DNA of 64,000 nt from Acidiphilium rubrum (GTDB lineage: Bacteria > Pseudomonadota > Alphaproteobacteria > Acetobacterales > Acetobacteraceae), in assembly GCF_900156265.1 (NCBI RefSeq), contig NZ_FTNE01000009.1, positions 1 through 64,000 of the forward strand, given 5' to 3'. Shown piece by piece: positions 1-8,901 of this stretch (its first letter is position 1; each line of letters starts with the position of its first letter). Under the pieces are notes generated by a model. That model was not told the DNA's origin, did not search any database, and saw only the letters and a list, made by a program, of their open reading frames with translations. The position numbers were made by a program, and so were the translations under genes.

Positions 1-267
1 CGCCGCTGATTTGCCCAATGCCCGCGGCATCGACAGCGCCGCACTCGCCATCACGCGGACCGGAATGAACTCCGGCTCCACCCGCACCGGCGCCAACTCA
101 CCGCGCCGAACCTGCCCGCGCCATTTCCACAACTGCCCTCGCGAAATCTCGTGCCGCCGTGCCACCAAGGCAAATACAGCATCCGGTGCCTCAGCTTCCG
201 CGACAATCCGAAGCTTGTCTTCATCCCGCCAGCGACGCCGGCGCTCAGTCCCCGTGATGATCTCCAT
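1..267 (-). CDS. tnpA: IS66 family accessory protein TnpA (partial)
   Basis: Translated from an ATG at 267 on the minus strand, this gives 89 residues before the window edge. It begins MEIITGTERRRRWRDEDKLR and continues with a helix-turn-helix pattern (ALVARRHEISRGQLWKWR), which is typical of the small Orf1/TnpA DNA-binding protein of IS66 elements. An AGGGAG sequence about 9 bases upstream fits a ribosome binding site. TnpA acts with TnpB and the DDE transposase TnpC, both expected beyond position 1. The C-terminus is missing only because the window ends; the visible reading frame is intact. Confidence 0.85.
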   Translation of the reverse strand, partial: MEIITGTERRRRWRDEDKLRIVAEAEAPDAVFALVARRHEISRGQLWKWRGQVRRGELAPVRVEPEFIPVRVMASAALSMPRALGKSAA

Positions 268-361
268 CCGCCACAGCTCCCTGCATATGAATCAGCTCAT
301 AGCAGCGCTCTTATGAGCGGCTTCTTCCCGTAGCGGCAGGCGGCTCAGACCGGATGGTTAC
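1..361 (-). mobile_element. IS66-family insertion sequence, one end only
   Basis: The left edge of the window holds the tnpA end of an IS66-like element. On the minus strand the likely terminus reads GTAACCATCCGGTCTGAGCC, beginning at position 361, about 95 bases before the tnpA start. IS66 termini characteristically begin with GTAA, so this is a plausible inverted repeat. The rest of the element (the tnpB/tnpC region and the other terminus) lies outside the window. The boundary is inferred because the partner terminus and target duplication cannot be seen. Confidence 0.6.
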
Positions 362-795
362 GGCGGTGGGGACGGCGGGAGTTTTGTTTCTGCTGTGGGC
401 GGCGCGGCGGGAGGTTTTGCGGCGCGTCGTGATGCCGGTGCCTAGTTTCAATTCCTCGGCCGGGTTCGGTCGCGTCTGGCGCTAGGGGCACTGATAACGT
501 GCCTCGATGCCGGGCTCCGCACGCCGCTGCACGCAACCATATGTGAAACGTTAATAGGCCGGGCCACCGAAGCCAAGAGTGATCGGGGGACGTGGTCGTG
601 CCCGGCTCCGTTGTCGCCAGATGAATATGAACGCCCTGAAACTGAGGATTCATTGTGAATTGGTTGGACCGATGCCGGCCAGTGGATGGCGGAGTCGGCG
701 AGCCGGTCGCGCGGTTGAAATTGTGGGACGGTGATGGTCTCGCTGGCGGCGTTGGGATCGGCCCTCCCGACGTCCCGATCGCCCTGAAGTAGCGG
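362..795. other. Gene-poor stretch beside the IS66 end, possible gene remnant
   Basis: No convincing complete gene is seen. A short plus-strand frame, 354-485, starts inside the IS terminus and reads MVTAVGTAGVLFLLWAARRE and then about 23 more residues. It looks like a membrane helix followed by a basic tail, and could be the C-terminal remnant of a gene cut by the IS insertion. It resembles no family I recognise. The remainder, up to the plsC-like stop at 796, shows no feature I can name. Confidence 0.3.
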
Positions 796-1557
796 TTACC
801 CCGCCTGGTGCGAGCGGCCCTGCCGCAACCGTGCCGCCTCGGTGGCGATATGGCTTTCGAGGTCTGCGGCCAGGGCTTTGCGGCCGATATTGGCGTCGAC
901 CGGGGTGCCGAGGACGATGCGGGCGCGCCAGTTGTGGCGGCCGAACTGGGCGTAGTGCGAGGCGATGTCCATATCGCCGTACCAGGCGATGCGGGGGCGG
1001 TTGCGCCGGCAGATCGGCAGGCCGTCCATCTGGTCGTAGACGATGGTGACGGGCTGGACGATCGGGTTCGACGGATCGTTGGCCAAGGCGAGGAAGGTTG
1101 CGTGGAACTTCATGACGCGCGCGCCATCCGACGTGGTGCCTTCGGGGAACAGGATCAGGCTGTCGCCGGCGGCCAGGCGGTTTTGCATGTCGTTGCGTTC
1201 GCGCCCGGTGTTGCCGTGGCGGCGCGAGACGAAGATGGTGCGGCCGGCCTTGGCGACGAGGTTGATGCCGGGCCAGCGGGCGATTTCGCCCTTGGCGACG
1301 AAGCAGCCGGGCAGGACGGCGCCGAGGGCGACGATGTCGAGCCAGGAGCTGTGATTGGCGATGAACAGGACCGGGCGGGCACCATCGGTGGCGATGGTGC
1401 CGGTGACGTCGAGCTTGACGCCGAGGATGCGGGCGACGCCGGACCAGTAGAGCAGCGGGATGCGGCGCTTCGCGGTGCCCGACAGGTTGATCAGCACAAG
1501 CTGGATGGGCAGGAGCGCCAGTGTCCAGCCGATAAAGGCGACGAGGCGGGCCAGCAT
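796..1557 (-). CDS. 1-acyl-sn-glycerol-3-phosphate acyltransferase family protein (PlsC-like)
   Basis: This 253-residue protein belongs to the PlsC acyltransferase family, which moves an acyl chain from acyl-ACP or acyl-CoA to lysophosphatidic acid or another acceptor at the inner membrane. The catalytic H-X4-D motif is NHSSWLD (His69, Asp74) and the acceptor-binding block is FPEGT at about residues 137-141. An N-terminal hydrophobic stretch (residues 1-25) would anchor it. The ATG at 1557 is the first start in frame after the upstream gene ends. It is the last gene of a five-gene polysaccharide cluster, 32 bases after the RgpF-like gene. It may therefore acylate a glycolipid or polymer anchor rather than serve general phospholipid synthesis; that part is inference. 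Confidence 0.85.
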   Translation of the reverse strand: MLARLVAFIGWTLALLPIQLVLINLSGTAKRRIPLLYWSGVARILGVKLDVTGTIATDGARPVLFIANHSSWLDIVALGAVLPGCFVAKGEIARWPGINLVAKAGRTIFVSRRHGNTGRERNDMQNRLAAGDSLILFPEGTTSDGARVMKFHATFLALANDPSNPIVQPVTIVYDQMDGLPICRRNRPRIAWYGDMDIASHYAQFGRHNWRARIVLGTPVDANIGRKALAADLESHIATEAARLRQGRSHQAG

Positions 1558-1589
1558 GCGGAACTGGCCCAGACGGTCATTGTGTTCGA

Positions 1590-2636
1590 TCAGGGTGCGT
1601 CGCCCCGCAGCATGGTGCGCAGATCGGCGATGATCGGACCCGGATCGACGCCGAGGGTTTCGCGCAGGACATCCGCCCAGTCGCCGATGTCTTCGACTCT
1701 TGTGGGGTTGTCGCGCAGGAGTTCGCGCTTGATGAACGGGTAGCCCGATAGCAGCAGGTGGCGCCAGAGATCGGACGTGGGGTTGAGCGGTTTGCGCCGG
1801 GCGATGGCGTCGCGCAGGCGCAGGATGTGCAGCCAGCGGGTGAGATCGAGCGGGTCGTTGCGCGCGCCGGCCGCGCCATCGCCATCGAGGTAGCCGGCCA
1901 GCTGATCGCGCGTGATCTGCTTGGTCAGCATTTCGTAAGGCCAGAGCACGGCGACGCGCATTCCGGCTTTGATCATCGCCTGGGTCATGCCGATTTCGTA
2001 TTTGCCGATGACATAGGCTTTCGAGGGTGCCGGAATGACCTGTTGCCAGAATGTGCGGAAGGCGGGCGCGCGGATGGCGCGGGGGCCGAAGGCGACGAAA
2101 TAGGATTGCAGGTGATAGCGGCGCTGCCAGCTTTCGGTCAGGCCCCAGACATCGGCATCGGTGTAGTCGAGCCGGAGCAATGTCGCTTCCAGCGGGCGGA
2201 CCGGACCGAACACGCTGTCGTTGACGATGATGATTTCCTCGGTTTCGGGTTGGGGCAGGTTGAGGGTTTCGATGCCGTCGCGCCAGCCGCCGAAATCGTA
2301 GCCGATGTTGCGCCGGATCAGCACGCCGGCGCAGATGGTGAGCAGGCGGGCCTCGGCGTTCGGTTCGATCTTGCCGGCGTTGGTGATGAACACCACCGAG
2401 CGGCCGGATTCCGCGAGTTGGGCGATGTAGGTGAACAGCGCCTCGCGCACCCGGCCGCCGCGATCCCAATGCAGGAACAGCACGATTTTGGGACCGAGCA
2501 CGATGCCGGTGGCGGGTTTGCTGACGATGACCTGATGCGGGCTGCGCAGGCGGCCCAGCACGCCGGCGACCGTGAGGGTGACGGCGGCGCGCACGGCGCT
2601 GATGCCCAGCCAGAGTCGACGCAGAATACTCGCCAT
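1590..2636 (-). CDS. Rhamnan synthesis F-like (RgpF family) protein
   Basis: A 348-residue protein with the hallmarks of the RgpF family: a VLFLHWDRGGRV-type N-terminal strand, and the signature NIGYDFGGWRDGI (residues 110-122). These are followed by an IIIVNDSVFGP segment and a WGLTES block. RgpF proteins take part in rhamnose-glucose polysaccharide and O-antigen assembly and behave like glycosyltransferases; the exact reaction here is unknown. It starts 9 bases after the 1041-residue methyltransferase gene, so the two are probably co-translated. An N-terminal hydrophobic stretch (residues 9-29) may associate it with the membrane. Confidence 0.8.
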   Translation of the reverse strand: MASILRRLWLGISAVRAAVTLTVAGVLGRLRSPHQVIVSKPATGIVLGPKIVLFLHWDRGGRVREALFTYIAQLAESGRSVVFITNAGKIEPNAEARLLTICAGVLIRRNIGYDFGGWRDGIETLNLPQPETEEIIIVNDSVFGPVRPLEATLLRLDYTDADVWGLTESWQRRYHLQSYFVAFGPRAIRAPAFRTFWQQVIPAPSKAYVIGKYEIGMTQAMIKAGMRVAVLWPYEMLTKQITRDQLAGYLDGDGAAGARNDPLDLTRWLHILRLRDAIARRKPLNPTSDLWRHLLLSGYPFIKRELLRDNPTRVEDIGDWADVLRETLGVDPGPIIADLRTMLRGDAP

Positions 2637-2645
2637 CGGCCTGTG

Positions 2646-5600
2646 TTATCCTTTGAGTTCGAGGGCGAGATCGTCTGGTGCTGCGCCATAGCGATCGAGC
2701 ATGGCGCGGCCGAGCGCGTTGGCTTCGGCGGCGCGGCCGGTCTGATGCAGGGCGATGAGTTCGCCGCGCAGCGATTCCCAGAACAGCGGCGGTGCCGCAT
2801 CGCCTTGGGCCAGTTCGGCGGCGAAGCCGCGGCGGACCGCAGCGAAGGCGGCTTCCGCACGGTGGGGTTGCGGCGGGTCTTGCAGGTCGAGCACGCCGAG
2901 GGCGAAGCCGGCACCGCGCAGGGCATCGGTGGTCGCTTTGGCGTAGTTGGTGAAATCCGGCTCGATCCTTGGGCGCAGCAGCGCGGCATCGGCGAAATCG
3001 CCCCGGTTGACCGCGGTGACGAAGCCGCGCAGCGCCAGGTTTTTCACGCGGATGGGGTCGGCGTGGTCGGTCTCCAGCGCATCGAGCAGGGCGGGGACGG
3101 CAGCGGTGGCGTGATCCTCGATCGCGAAATGCGCCTCGGTTGCGATCAGATCGATCCGGCTGGCGGGGTCGAGCAGCGCGTAATCGATCAGCGCGATCAG
3201 GGGGCGGGCTTCATCGAGCCGCCCGAGATGGATCAGGCGCAGCGCGGCCTGCGCCCGGGCATCGGCCTGGGCTTCTGGCGACAATCCGGGCAGTTGGGCG
3301 AGCAGGGCGGGGACCGCGGCGGGGTCGCCGGCCACCAGGGTCAGGGCGATCAGGGCGATCGAGGCGTCGATCGCGTCGTCATCGATGATGGTGGCGGCCC
3401 AGGTATCGATCGGGGTGGTGGCGCGCAGGGTGGCGGCGTCGTCGTAGCGGCCGCGGTTGACCAAAGTGACGAAGGCACCGAGCGTGATCTGGCGGCGGCG
3501 TTCGGCGTCGATGTCGATGGTTGCGATGCGGCGGGGGGCTTCGGCCGGGTCGCCGGTGACCAGATCGAGGATGGCGAGGCCGATGATCGCATCGCGGCCG
3601 GCAGCGTCGTGGACGGTGCTGGGTTCGGGGGCTGCCAATTGGGCGATGGCCTGGGCGGTCGCGTAGGCTTGGGCATCCTGGTAGCGCGCCGCGTTCACCA
3701 GGCGGGAGAACGCGCCGATCAGGATGTCGCGGCGGCGTTGTTCGTCGATTGCAAGTCCGGCGAGGCGGGTGGGCACGTCCATCGGGTCGCCGGTGGCGAG
3801 GTCGAGCAGGGCGAGGGCGAGGCGGGCGTTGCGGCCGGCGGTATCGTCGCGCGCGACGGCGCGGCTGACGATGTTTTCGGCATCCGCCATGCTGATCGCC
3901 GCCTCGTAGCGGCCGGTATCGACCAGGCGGCAGAAGGCTTCGAGCAGGATGGCGTCGCGCCGGGCGGGGTCGAGCGGGATCGGGCGGAGCAGGGCAGGGA
4001 TGGCGGCGGGGTCGGCACCGCGCTCGATCGCGATGGCGAGCGCATTGCGTGCATCGGTTGCGGCGGCGCTGTCACCCGCGGTGCAGGCGGCGGTGACCTG
4101 GGGGACGTAGGGCAGCGCCTCGGTGAAGCGCGCGCGGTTGACCAGGCGGACGAAACCACCGCCCAGCAGGGTCGCGTAGGCGGGATCGGTGGGGCCGAGC
4201 GCCTCGGCCATGGCGATGGCGGCGAGCGGATCGCCATCCGGTGCCAGGGCAAGCTGGGCGATGACGATTTGGGCGTCGCGCCGGACGCCGTCCGGCAGAT
4301 CGGGCGGCGGGGTGGTGAGGTGTTCGCGGGCGAGGAGGTCGCGCGCGAGGGGGGTGGCGCCGGCATTGGTGAGTTCGATGACGCCGCGCCAGACGATGGC
4401 GGCGCGTTCGGCGGCGGCACCCGCGATGGTTTGCAGGGCGGCGAAGCGGGGCAGGGCTGCGGCGTCGCCGCTTCGCGCGGCTTCGATCGCCGCTTCGGCG
4501 ATGCCGCGCCATGATAGTTCCTTGGCGAGACCATCGTTCAGGGACAGGCGGGCGAGGGCGGTGTGCAGGGTGCTGGCGGCGGCGCTGGCGAGCAGGAACA
4601 GCGGGGCGGCGCGATCGCGCGTGGCGGGATCGGCGCGCAGGCGGCTCGCTTCGGCGTAGAGGATCATGCCGAGGTTGAGCGGCATGTGGTCCTTGAGTTC
4701 GGCGAGGCTGAGGGGTGCGAAGGCTGGCGGCAGGGCATCGATCGTGTCGAGATCGAGGCCGAAGCGGGCCTGGATGGCGGGCCAGAGCCGGTCGCGCATG
4801 GTTCTGGCAGCCGGCCAGTCGAGGTCGATTGCGGCTTCGAACAGGGCGCGGCCGGCGAAGCCGAGGCCGAGATCGGTCGTGGGTGGGATGTGTGCGGCGC
4901 GGGTGGTGAGGTAGGTGCGGAAGCGGCGGCGCTGCAGTTCATCGTCATCGATCAGGGCGTCGTCGGTCGCGCCGGCGTAGGCGACCAGGGTGAGGCCGTC
5001 GTGGCCCATCACGGCACCGGTGAAGCCGGCGCGGTCGAGCAGGCGGCGCAGGCTGGTCGCGGTCTGGAACACCATGTGGATGCCGGGTGCCAGGAGTTGG
5101 ACCAGGGCGGCTTCCGGGGTTTCGCGGGTGATCGCGGCGCCATCCGGCGTGGTCAGCAGCAGCAGACCGCCGGGGTTGAGCCGGGCGCGGATGGCGGCGA
5201 GGAGGTCGGCCGGGGTTTCGACGTGTTCGATCACCTCGGTCGCTGCGATGACGTCCCATAACGCCGCTGCGGGATCGGCCTGGGGGAAATACCCGTCGTT
5301 GATGGTGATGCCGAGATCGGCCGCACCGAGGCGCGCCATCGGCGAGGGGTCGATGCCGAGGCCGTGCCAGCCGAGCGCGTGGATTGCGAAATCGAGGCCG
5401 AAGCCATAGCCGCAGCCGATTTCGAGGAAGCGCGTGCCGGCGGGGCGGGCGATGCGGCCGATGGTTTCGGTGATCGGCACCAGGCCGGCGCCCTGCTGGA
5501 TGTGGAACTGGTGCCAGCCCCAATCCATCACATCGGGATCGTGGTAGTTCGGCACGTCGAGCGGCGGGTAGAAACGCGCGGTGCAGGCAGGGCAGGCGAA

Positions 5601-5771
5601 TACCGGCTTGCGGTCGCCGCCTTGGAGTTTCGGGGCGGTCCAGGCGACATCGAGCAGGTGCGGCTTGGCACCGGACGCGCCGCAGTTCGGGCAGGGCCGT
5701 TCGTACGGCGGTTGTTCGGTGTCCGGCCAGATGACGCGGATGGCGGGCGGCGGCGGTTGCGGCAGATCCAT
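2646..5771 (-). CDS. Zinc-ribbon class I SAM-dependent methyltransferase with C-terminal helical repeats
   Basis: This 1041-residue protein opens with a zinc ribbon (CPNC at 27-30, CPAC at 60-63). A class I methyltransferase fold follows: the SAM-binding loop LEIGCGYGFG begins at residue 116, the acidic residue is Asp141, and a TEVIEHVETP block follows. From about residue 350 onward there is no catalytic motif. Instead there are degenerate units of about 75-80 residues marked by a GFVxLVNRGRFxxA core near residues 535, 610, 685, 765, 840 and 914, likely a TPR-like alpha solenoid. I start at 5771 because it lies 26 bases after the upstream stop and has GAAGG before it; longer starts would overlap that gene. 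Its substrate is probably a sugar or lipid intermediate of the cluster. Confidence 0.8.
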   Translation of the reverse strand: MDLPQPPPPAIRVIWPDTEQPPYERPCPNCGASGAKPHLLDVAWTAPKLQGGDRKPVFACPACTARFYPPLDVPNYHDPDVMDWGWHQFHIQQGAGLVPITETIGRIARPAGTRFLEIGCGYGFGLDFAIHALGWHGLGIDPSPMARLGAADLGITINDGYFPQADPAAALWDVIAATEVIEHVETPADLLAAIRARLNPGGLLLLTTPDGAAITRETPEAALVQLLAPGIHMVFQTATSLRRLLDRAGFTGAVMGHDGLTLVAYAGATDDALIDDDELQRRRFRTYLTTRAAHIPPTTDLGLGFAGRALFEAAIDLDWPAARTMRDRLWPAIQARFGLDLDTIDALPPAFAPLSLAELKDHMPLNLGMILYAEASRLRADPATRDRAAPLFLLASAAASTLHTALARLSLNDGLAKELSWRGIAEAAIEAARSGDAAALPRFAALQTIAGAAAERAAIVWRGVIELTNAGATPLARDLLAREHLTTPPPDLPDGVRRDAQIVIAQLALAPDGDPLAAIAMAEALGPTDPAYATLLGGGFVRLVNRARFTEALPYVPQVTAACTAGDSAAATDARNALAIAIERGADPAAIPALLRPIPLDPARRDAILLEAFCRLVDTGRYEAAISMADAENIVSRAVARDDTAGRNARLALALLDLATGDPMDVPTRLAGLAIDEQRRRDILIGAFSRLVNAARYQDAQAYATAQAIAQLAAPEPSTVHDAAGRDAIIGLAILDLVTGDPAEAPRRIATIDIDAERRRQITLGAFVTLVNRGRYDDAATLRATTPIDTWAATIIDDDAIDASIALIALTLVAGDPAAVPALLAQLPGLSPEAQADARAQAALRLIHLGRLDEARPLIALIDYALLDPASRIDLIATEAHFAIEDHATAAVPALLDALETDHADPIRVKNLALRGFVTAVNRGDFADAALLRPRIEPDFTNYAKATTDALRGAGFALGVLDLQDPPQPHRAEAAFAAVRRGFAAELAQGDAAPPLFWESLRGELIALHQTGRAAEANALGRAMLDRYGAAPDDLALELKG

Positions 5772-5797
5772 GGCGCCTTCGCTTCCGGCCGCTGGAG

Positions 5798-7546
5798 TCA
5801 AGCGAACAGGGCCGGCATGCGGGCGCGCAGGGCTTCGGTCAGCTCGTCGCGACGGGCCCAGAGCGCGTGGTACCAATCGGTGCGGGCGCGGATCTGGTAG
5901 GCGAGCATGCGGTTGTCGCTGATGTCGGCGCGGGCGGCATCGGCGAGACGCTTGGCGGCTTCGGGGTAGGCGAGTAGGCGGAGCAGCTGCATGCGCAGAT
6001 GATCGGGGCTGCGGAACAGCAGGCCGTTCTCACCCTCGCGGATGCTGGCATCGTAGACGGTGGGGCTGGCGAGGGAGACGACGCGCGCCGCACTCGCTTC
6101 GATGAATTTCAGGTCGGATTTGGCGCGGTTGAACGCGGTATCGGCCAGCGGCATGAAGGCGATTTCCGAACTGGCCAGGGCTTCGCGATAGGTTGCGTAG
6201 TCGCTGGTTGGGATGAAATTTTTATTGGTGGTGTCGAGCGCATCGAAAAAGCCGCGATCGTGCAGCACGGTGACGGCGAGGCGGGGGCCGACGGCGCGCA
6301 GCACCTCGTTCAGGACGGGCATGTAGGGCGCCCAATCGTCCTCGCGGTTCAGCGCGCCGAAGAACAGGGTCATGCGCTCGGGGTTGGCGAAGTTGCGCGG
6401 GGCGGCGAGCTCGGTGATCGCGTTGGGGAAGACGGCGATTTCGGGGTTGTATTCGGTGAGCACGGCGGCCAGCGCCTCGGTGCTGGTCTGCACCGCGTGG
6501 ACGGCGGTGAAGGTCAGCAGGTCGGCGGCCGCGATGCCGCGCTGTTCGAGGAAGCCGGGGTGATCGTCGAACTCGGTGACGACGAGGTAGCCGCGCTCGA
6601 TCAGGCTGCGCACGCGGGCGAGACCGGGCTCGCCGATCAGCAGCGGGCGGTGCAGCACGGCGATGTGGGGCGCGCCATCGAGCACGCGGTTGAGCTCGCT
6701 CTCGGGTTTGATCGCGGTGATCAGGGAGGGGTCGGTCGCGAGGCCGCGGATCGGGTCGATCACCCGCACATCGGACACGCCGCCGACCGGCGGCAGCATG
6801 GTGGCACCCAGCACGAGGCGGGGGCGGGGCTGTTTTTTGGCGCGCCAGATGAACTGGATCGGGGTGGCGCGGTTGCGGTAGTCGTTGGGATCGACGCCGA
6901 GGCTGGCCAGCGCGGGGGCCATGGCTTCGGTGAAGCGGGTGGCACCGTCGGGATCGGCGGCGCGGGGGCGGACATCGCACAAAGCGAGGCCGGCGCGTTC
7001 GAGGGCGGCGCCCATGGTGCGCGGGGTGAACCAGCGCAGGTGGGTACGGTCGAGCAGGCCGATGTCGTCATAGTCGAACTCGCCCTTGAGCAGGCGATAG
7101 GTGATGCTCCAGTGCTCGACATTGGGAAAGCAGACCAGCACCGTGCCATCCGGGTTGAGCAGCTCGGCATGGCGGGCGAGGACGGCCCAGGGATCGGCCA
7201 GATGTTCGAGGACATCGCCATAGACCAGGCAATCGACACCTTCGGAGAGATCGAACGGGAAGGGTTCGGTCTGGACGTCGCAACAGGCGGCTTCGGTGAG
7301 GCGGGTTTGCGCCATGGCGACGGATTCGCGGTCGATATCGACGCCGAGCACGCGCGCGCGGGGATTGCGGCGAAGATAGGCGGCGCCGATCGCGCCGCCG
7401 CCGCAGCCGATATCGATCACGGTGCGGGCGGACAGCGGGATCGCCATCACCAGATCGGGGTTGGCATAGTCGGGATAGGCGCCGACCATCGGCAGGCCGT
7501 GGGGATCGAGCCGTTCCGGCGCGGTGGTTACGTCATCCATGCTCAT
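5798..7546 (-). CDS. Methyltransferase-glycosyltransferase fusion protein
   Basis: A 582-residue two-domain protein. Residues about 30-240 form a class I SAM-dependent methyltransferase (VIDIGCGGG at 43-51, Asp70 ending the second strand, then GDVLEHLADPW). Residues about 255-565 resemble a GT4-like glycosyltransferase, with AVLHRPLLIGE, VTEFDDHPG and FPNAI segments and a late block, MPLADTAFNRAKSDLKFIEA, corresponding to the family's nucleotide-sugar region. It overlaps ugd by 4 bases (ATGA). A protein that both transfers and methylates a sugar would suit chain-end capping of a surface polysaccharide; that role is inferred. Confidence 0.8.
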   Translation of the reverse strand: MSMDDVTTAPERLDPHGLPMVGAYPDYANPDLVMAIPLSARTVIDIGCGGGAIGAAYLRRNPRARVLGVDIDRESVAMAQTRLTEAACCDVQTEPFPFDLSEGVDCLVYGDVLEHLADPWAVLARHAELLNPDGTVLVCFPNVEHWSITYRLLKGEFDYDDIGLLDRTHLRWFTPRTMGAALERAGLALCDVRPRAADPDGATRFTEAMAPALASLGVDPNDYRNRATPIQFIWRAKKQPRPRLVLGATMLPPVGGVSDVRVIDPIRGLATDPSLITAIKPESELNRVLDGAPHIAVLHRPLLIGEPGLARVRSLIERGYLVVTEFDDHPGFLEQRGIAAADLLTFTAVHAVQTSTEALAAVLTEYNPEIAVFPNAITELAAPRNFANPERMTLFFGALNREDDWAPYMPVLNEVLRAVGPRLAVTVLHDRGFFDALDTTNKNFIPTSDYATYREALASSEIAFMPLADTAFNRAKSDLKFIEASAARVVSLASPTVYDASIREGENGLLFRSPDHLRMQLLRLLAYPEAAKRLADAARADISDNRMLAYQIRARTDWYHALWARRDELTEALRARMPALFA

Positions 7547-8901
7547 TGGTCCTCATCCGTCTCGGGGTCCACCGTCGCGTCGCCGGTCGGCCGGCTGCCG
7601 CGACCAACGCCATGATACACGAAACCGGCCGCGCGCATCGCGGCGGGGTCGAAAATATTGCGCAGATCGACGATGACGCGGCCCGGCATTGCCTGGGCGA
7701 GGCGGGCGGGGGCGAGGGCACGGAATTCGTTCCACTCGGTCATCACCACCAGCAGGTCAGCACCCGCGATGGCCTGCGATGCGGTTTCGGCAAACTGGAT
7801 CGAGCCGGGGAGCAGGGGTTTGGCGGCCGCCATCGCGGCGGGGTCGTAGGCGATGATCGTGGCACCGGTTTCGGCCAATGCCTCGATGGCGGGGATGGCG
7901 GGGGAGTCGCGCATGTCGTCGGTCTCGGGTTTGAAGGCGAGGCCGAGGATGGCGATGCGCTTGCCGCGCAGGTCGATCGCCGCGGCATCGATGATGCGGC
8001 GGCCGAGGCCGGCCTTGCGGGCTTCGTTGACCGCGACGACGGCCTCGGTGAGGCGGCTGGGCGCGCGGGCATCCTGCGCGATGCGGGCGAGGGCGAGCGT
8101 GTCCTTGGGGAAGCAGGAGCCGCCGAACCCGGGACCGGGGTGGAGGAATTTGCGGCCGATCCGCCCGTCGAGCCCCATGCCGCGGGCGACGTCGTGCACG
8201 TCGGCGCCGACCGATTCGCAGAGATCGGCCATCTCGTTGATGAAGGTGACCTTCATGGCGAGGAAGGCGTTGGCGGCGTATTTGATGAGTTCGGCGGTTT
8301 CGAGGCCGGTCATCAGGATGGGGGTTTCGATCAGGTTGAGCGGGCGGTAGAGCGCGCGCAGGATTGTGCGGGCGTGCTCGGTCTCGGCGCCGACCACGAC
8401 GCGGTCGGGGCGCATGAAATCGCCGATCGCGCTGCCTTCGCGCAGGAATTCCGGGTTGGAGGCGACCTCGATCGCGAGATCGGGGCGGAGTTGGGCGGCG
8501 AGGGCGGCGAGTTTGCGGCCGGTACCGACCGGGACGGTGGATTTGGTGACCAGGACGGCCGGATGGTCGAGCGCGCGCAGCACCTGTTCGGCGGCGGCGA
8601 AGACATAGGTGAGGTCGGCATGGCCGCCGCCGCGACGCGAGGGGGTGCCGACCGCGATGAAGACGGCTTCGGCGCCGGCGATCGCCTCGGGCAAGGCGCC
8701 GGTGAAGCTGAGACGGCCGGCGGCGCGGTTGCTGGCGACCAGGGCTTCGAGGCCTGGTTCGTAGATCGGCATTTCGCCGGCCAGCAGGCGGTTCAGGCGG
8801 GAAGGGTCGGTTTCCGCCACCGCGACCTCGACGCCGAATTCGGCGAAACAGGCGGCCGAGACCAGGCCGACATAGCCGCCACCAATGATCGCGATTTTCA
8901 A
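7543..8901 (-). CDS. ugd: UDP-glucose 6-dehydrogenase
   Basis: This 452-residue enzyme oxidises UDP-glucose to UDP-glucuronate with two NAD+, supplying uronic acid for surface polymers. The N-terminal Rossmann loop is GGGYVGL (residues 7-13). TKSTVPVGTG, ASNPEFLREG and the catalytic GFGGSCFPKD motif (Cys263) are all present, as is the ELIKYAANAF helix with its active-site lysine (Lys207). Length is normal for the family. It is the first gene of the polysaccharide cluster, preceded by AAGGAG at a suitable distance. Some homologues use UDP-ManNAc or GDP-mannose, but the UDP-glucose assignment is the best fit. Confidence 0.95.
   Translation of the reverse strand: MKIAIIGGGYVGLVSAACFAEFGVEVAVAETDPSRLNRLLAGEMPIYEPGLEALVASNRAAGRLSFTGALPEAIAGAEAVFIAVGTPSRRGGGHADLTYVFAAAEQVLRALDHPAVLVTKSTVPVGTGRKLAALAAQLRPDLAIEVASNPEFLREGSAIGDFMRPDRVVVGAETEHARTILRALYRPLNLIETPILMTGLETAELIKYAANAFLAMKVTFINEMADLCESVGADVHDVARGMGLDGRIGRKFLHPGPGFGGSCFPKDTLALARIAQDARAPSRLTEAVVAVNEARKAGLGRRIIDAAAIDLRGKRIAILGLAFKPETDDMRDSPAIPAIEALAETGATIIAYDPAAMAAAKPLLPGSIQFAETASQAIAGADLLVVMTEWNEFRALAPARLAQAMPGRVIVDLRNIFDPAAMRAAGFVYHGVGRGSRPTGDATVDPETDEDQ

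Noticed and set aside
1758-4514. A 918-codon open frame on the plus strand opposite the polysaccharide genes
   Set aside because: It lies antisense to two proteins with clear domains, is Gly/Asp/Glu/Val-rich without motifs, and is what a GC-rich genome with strong third-base bias produces opposite real genes.
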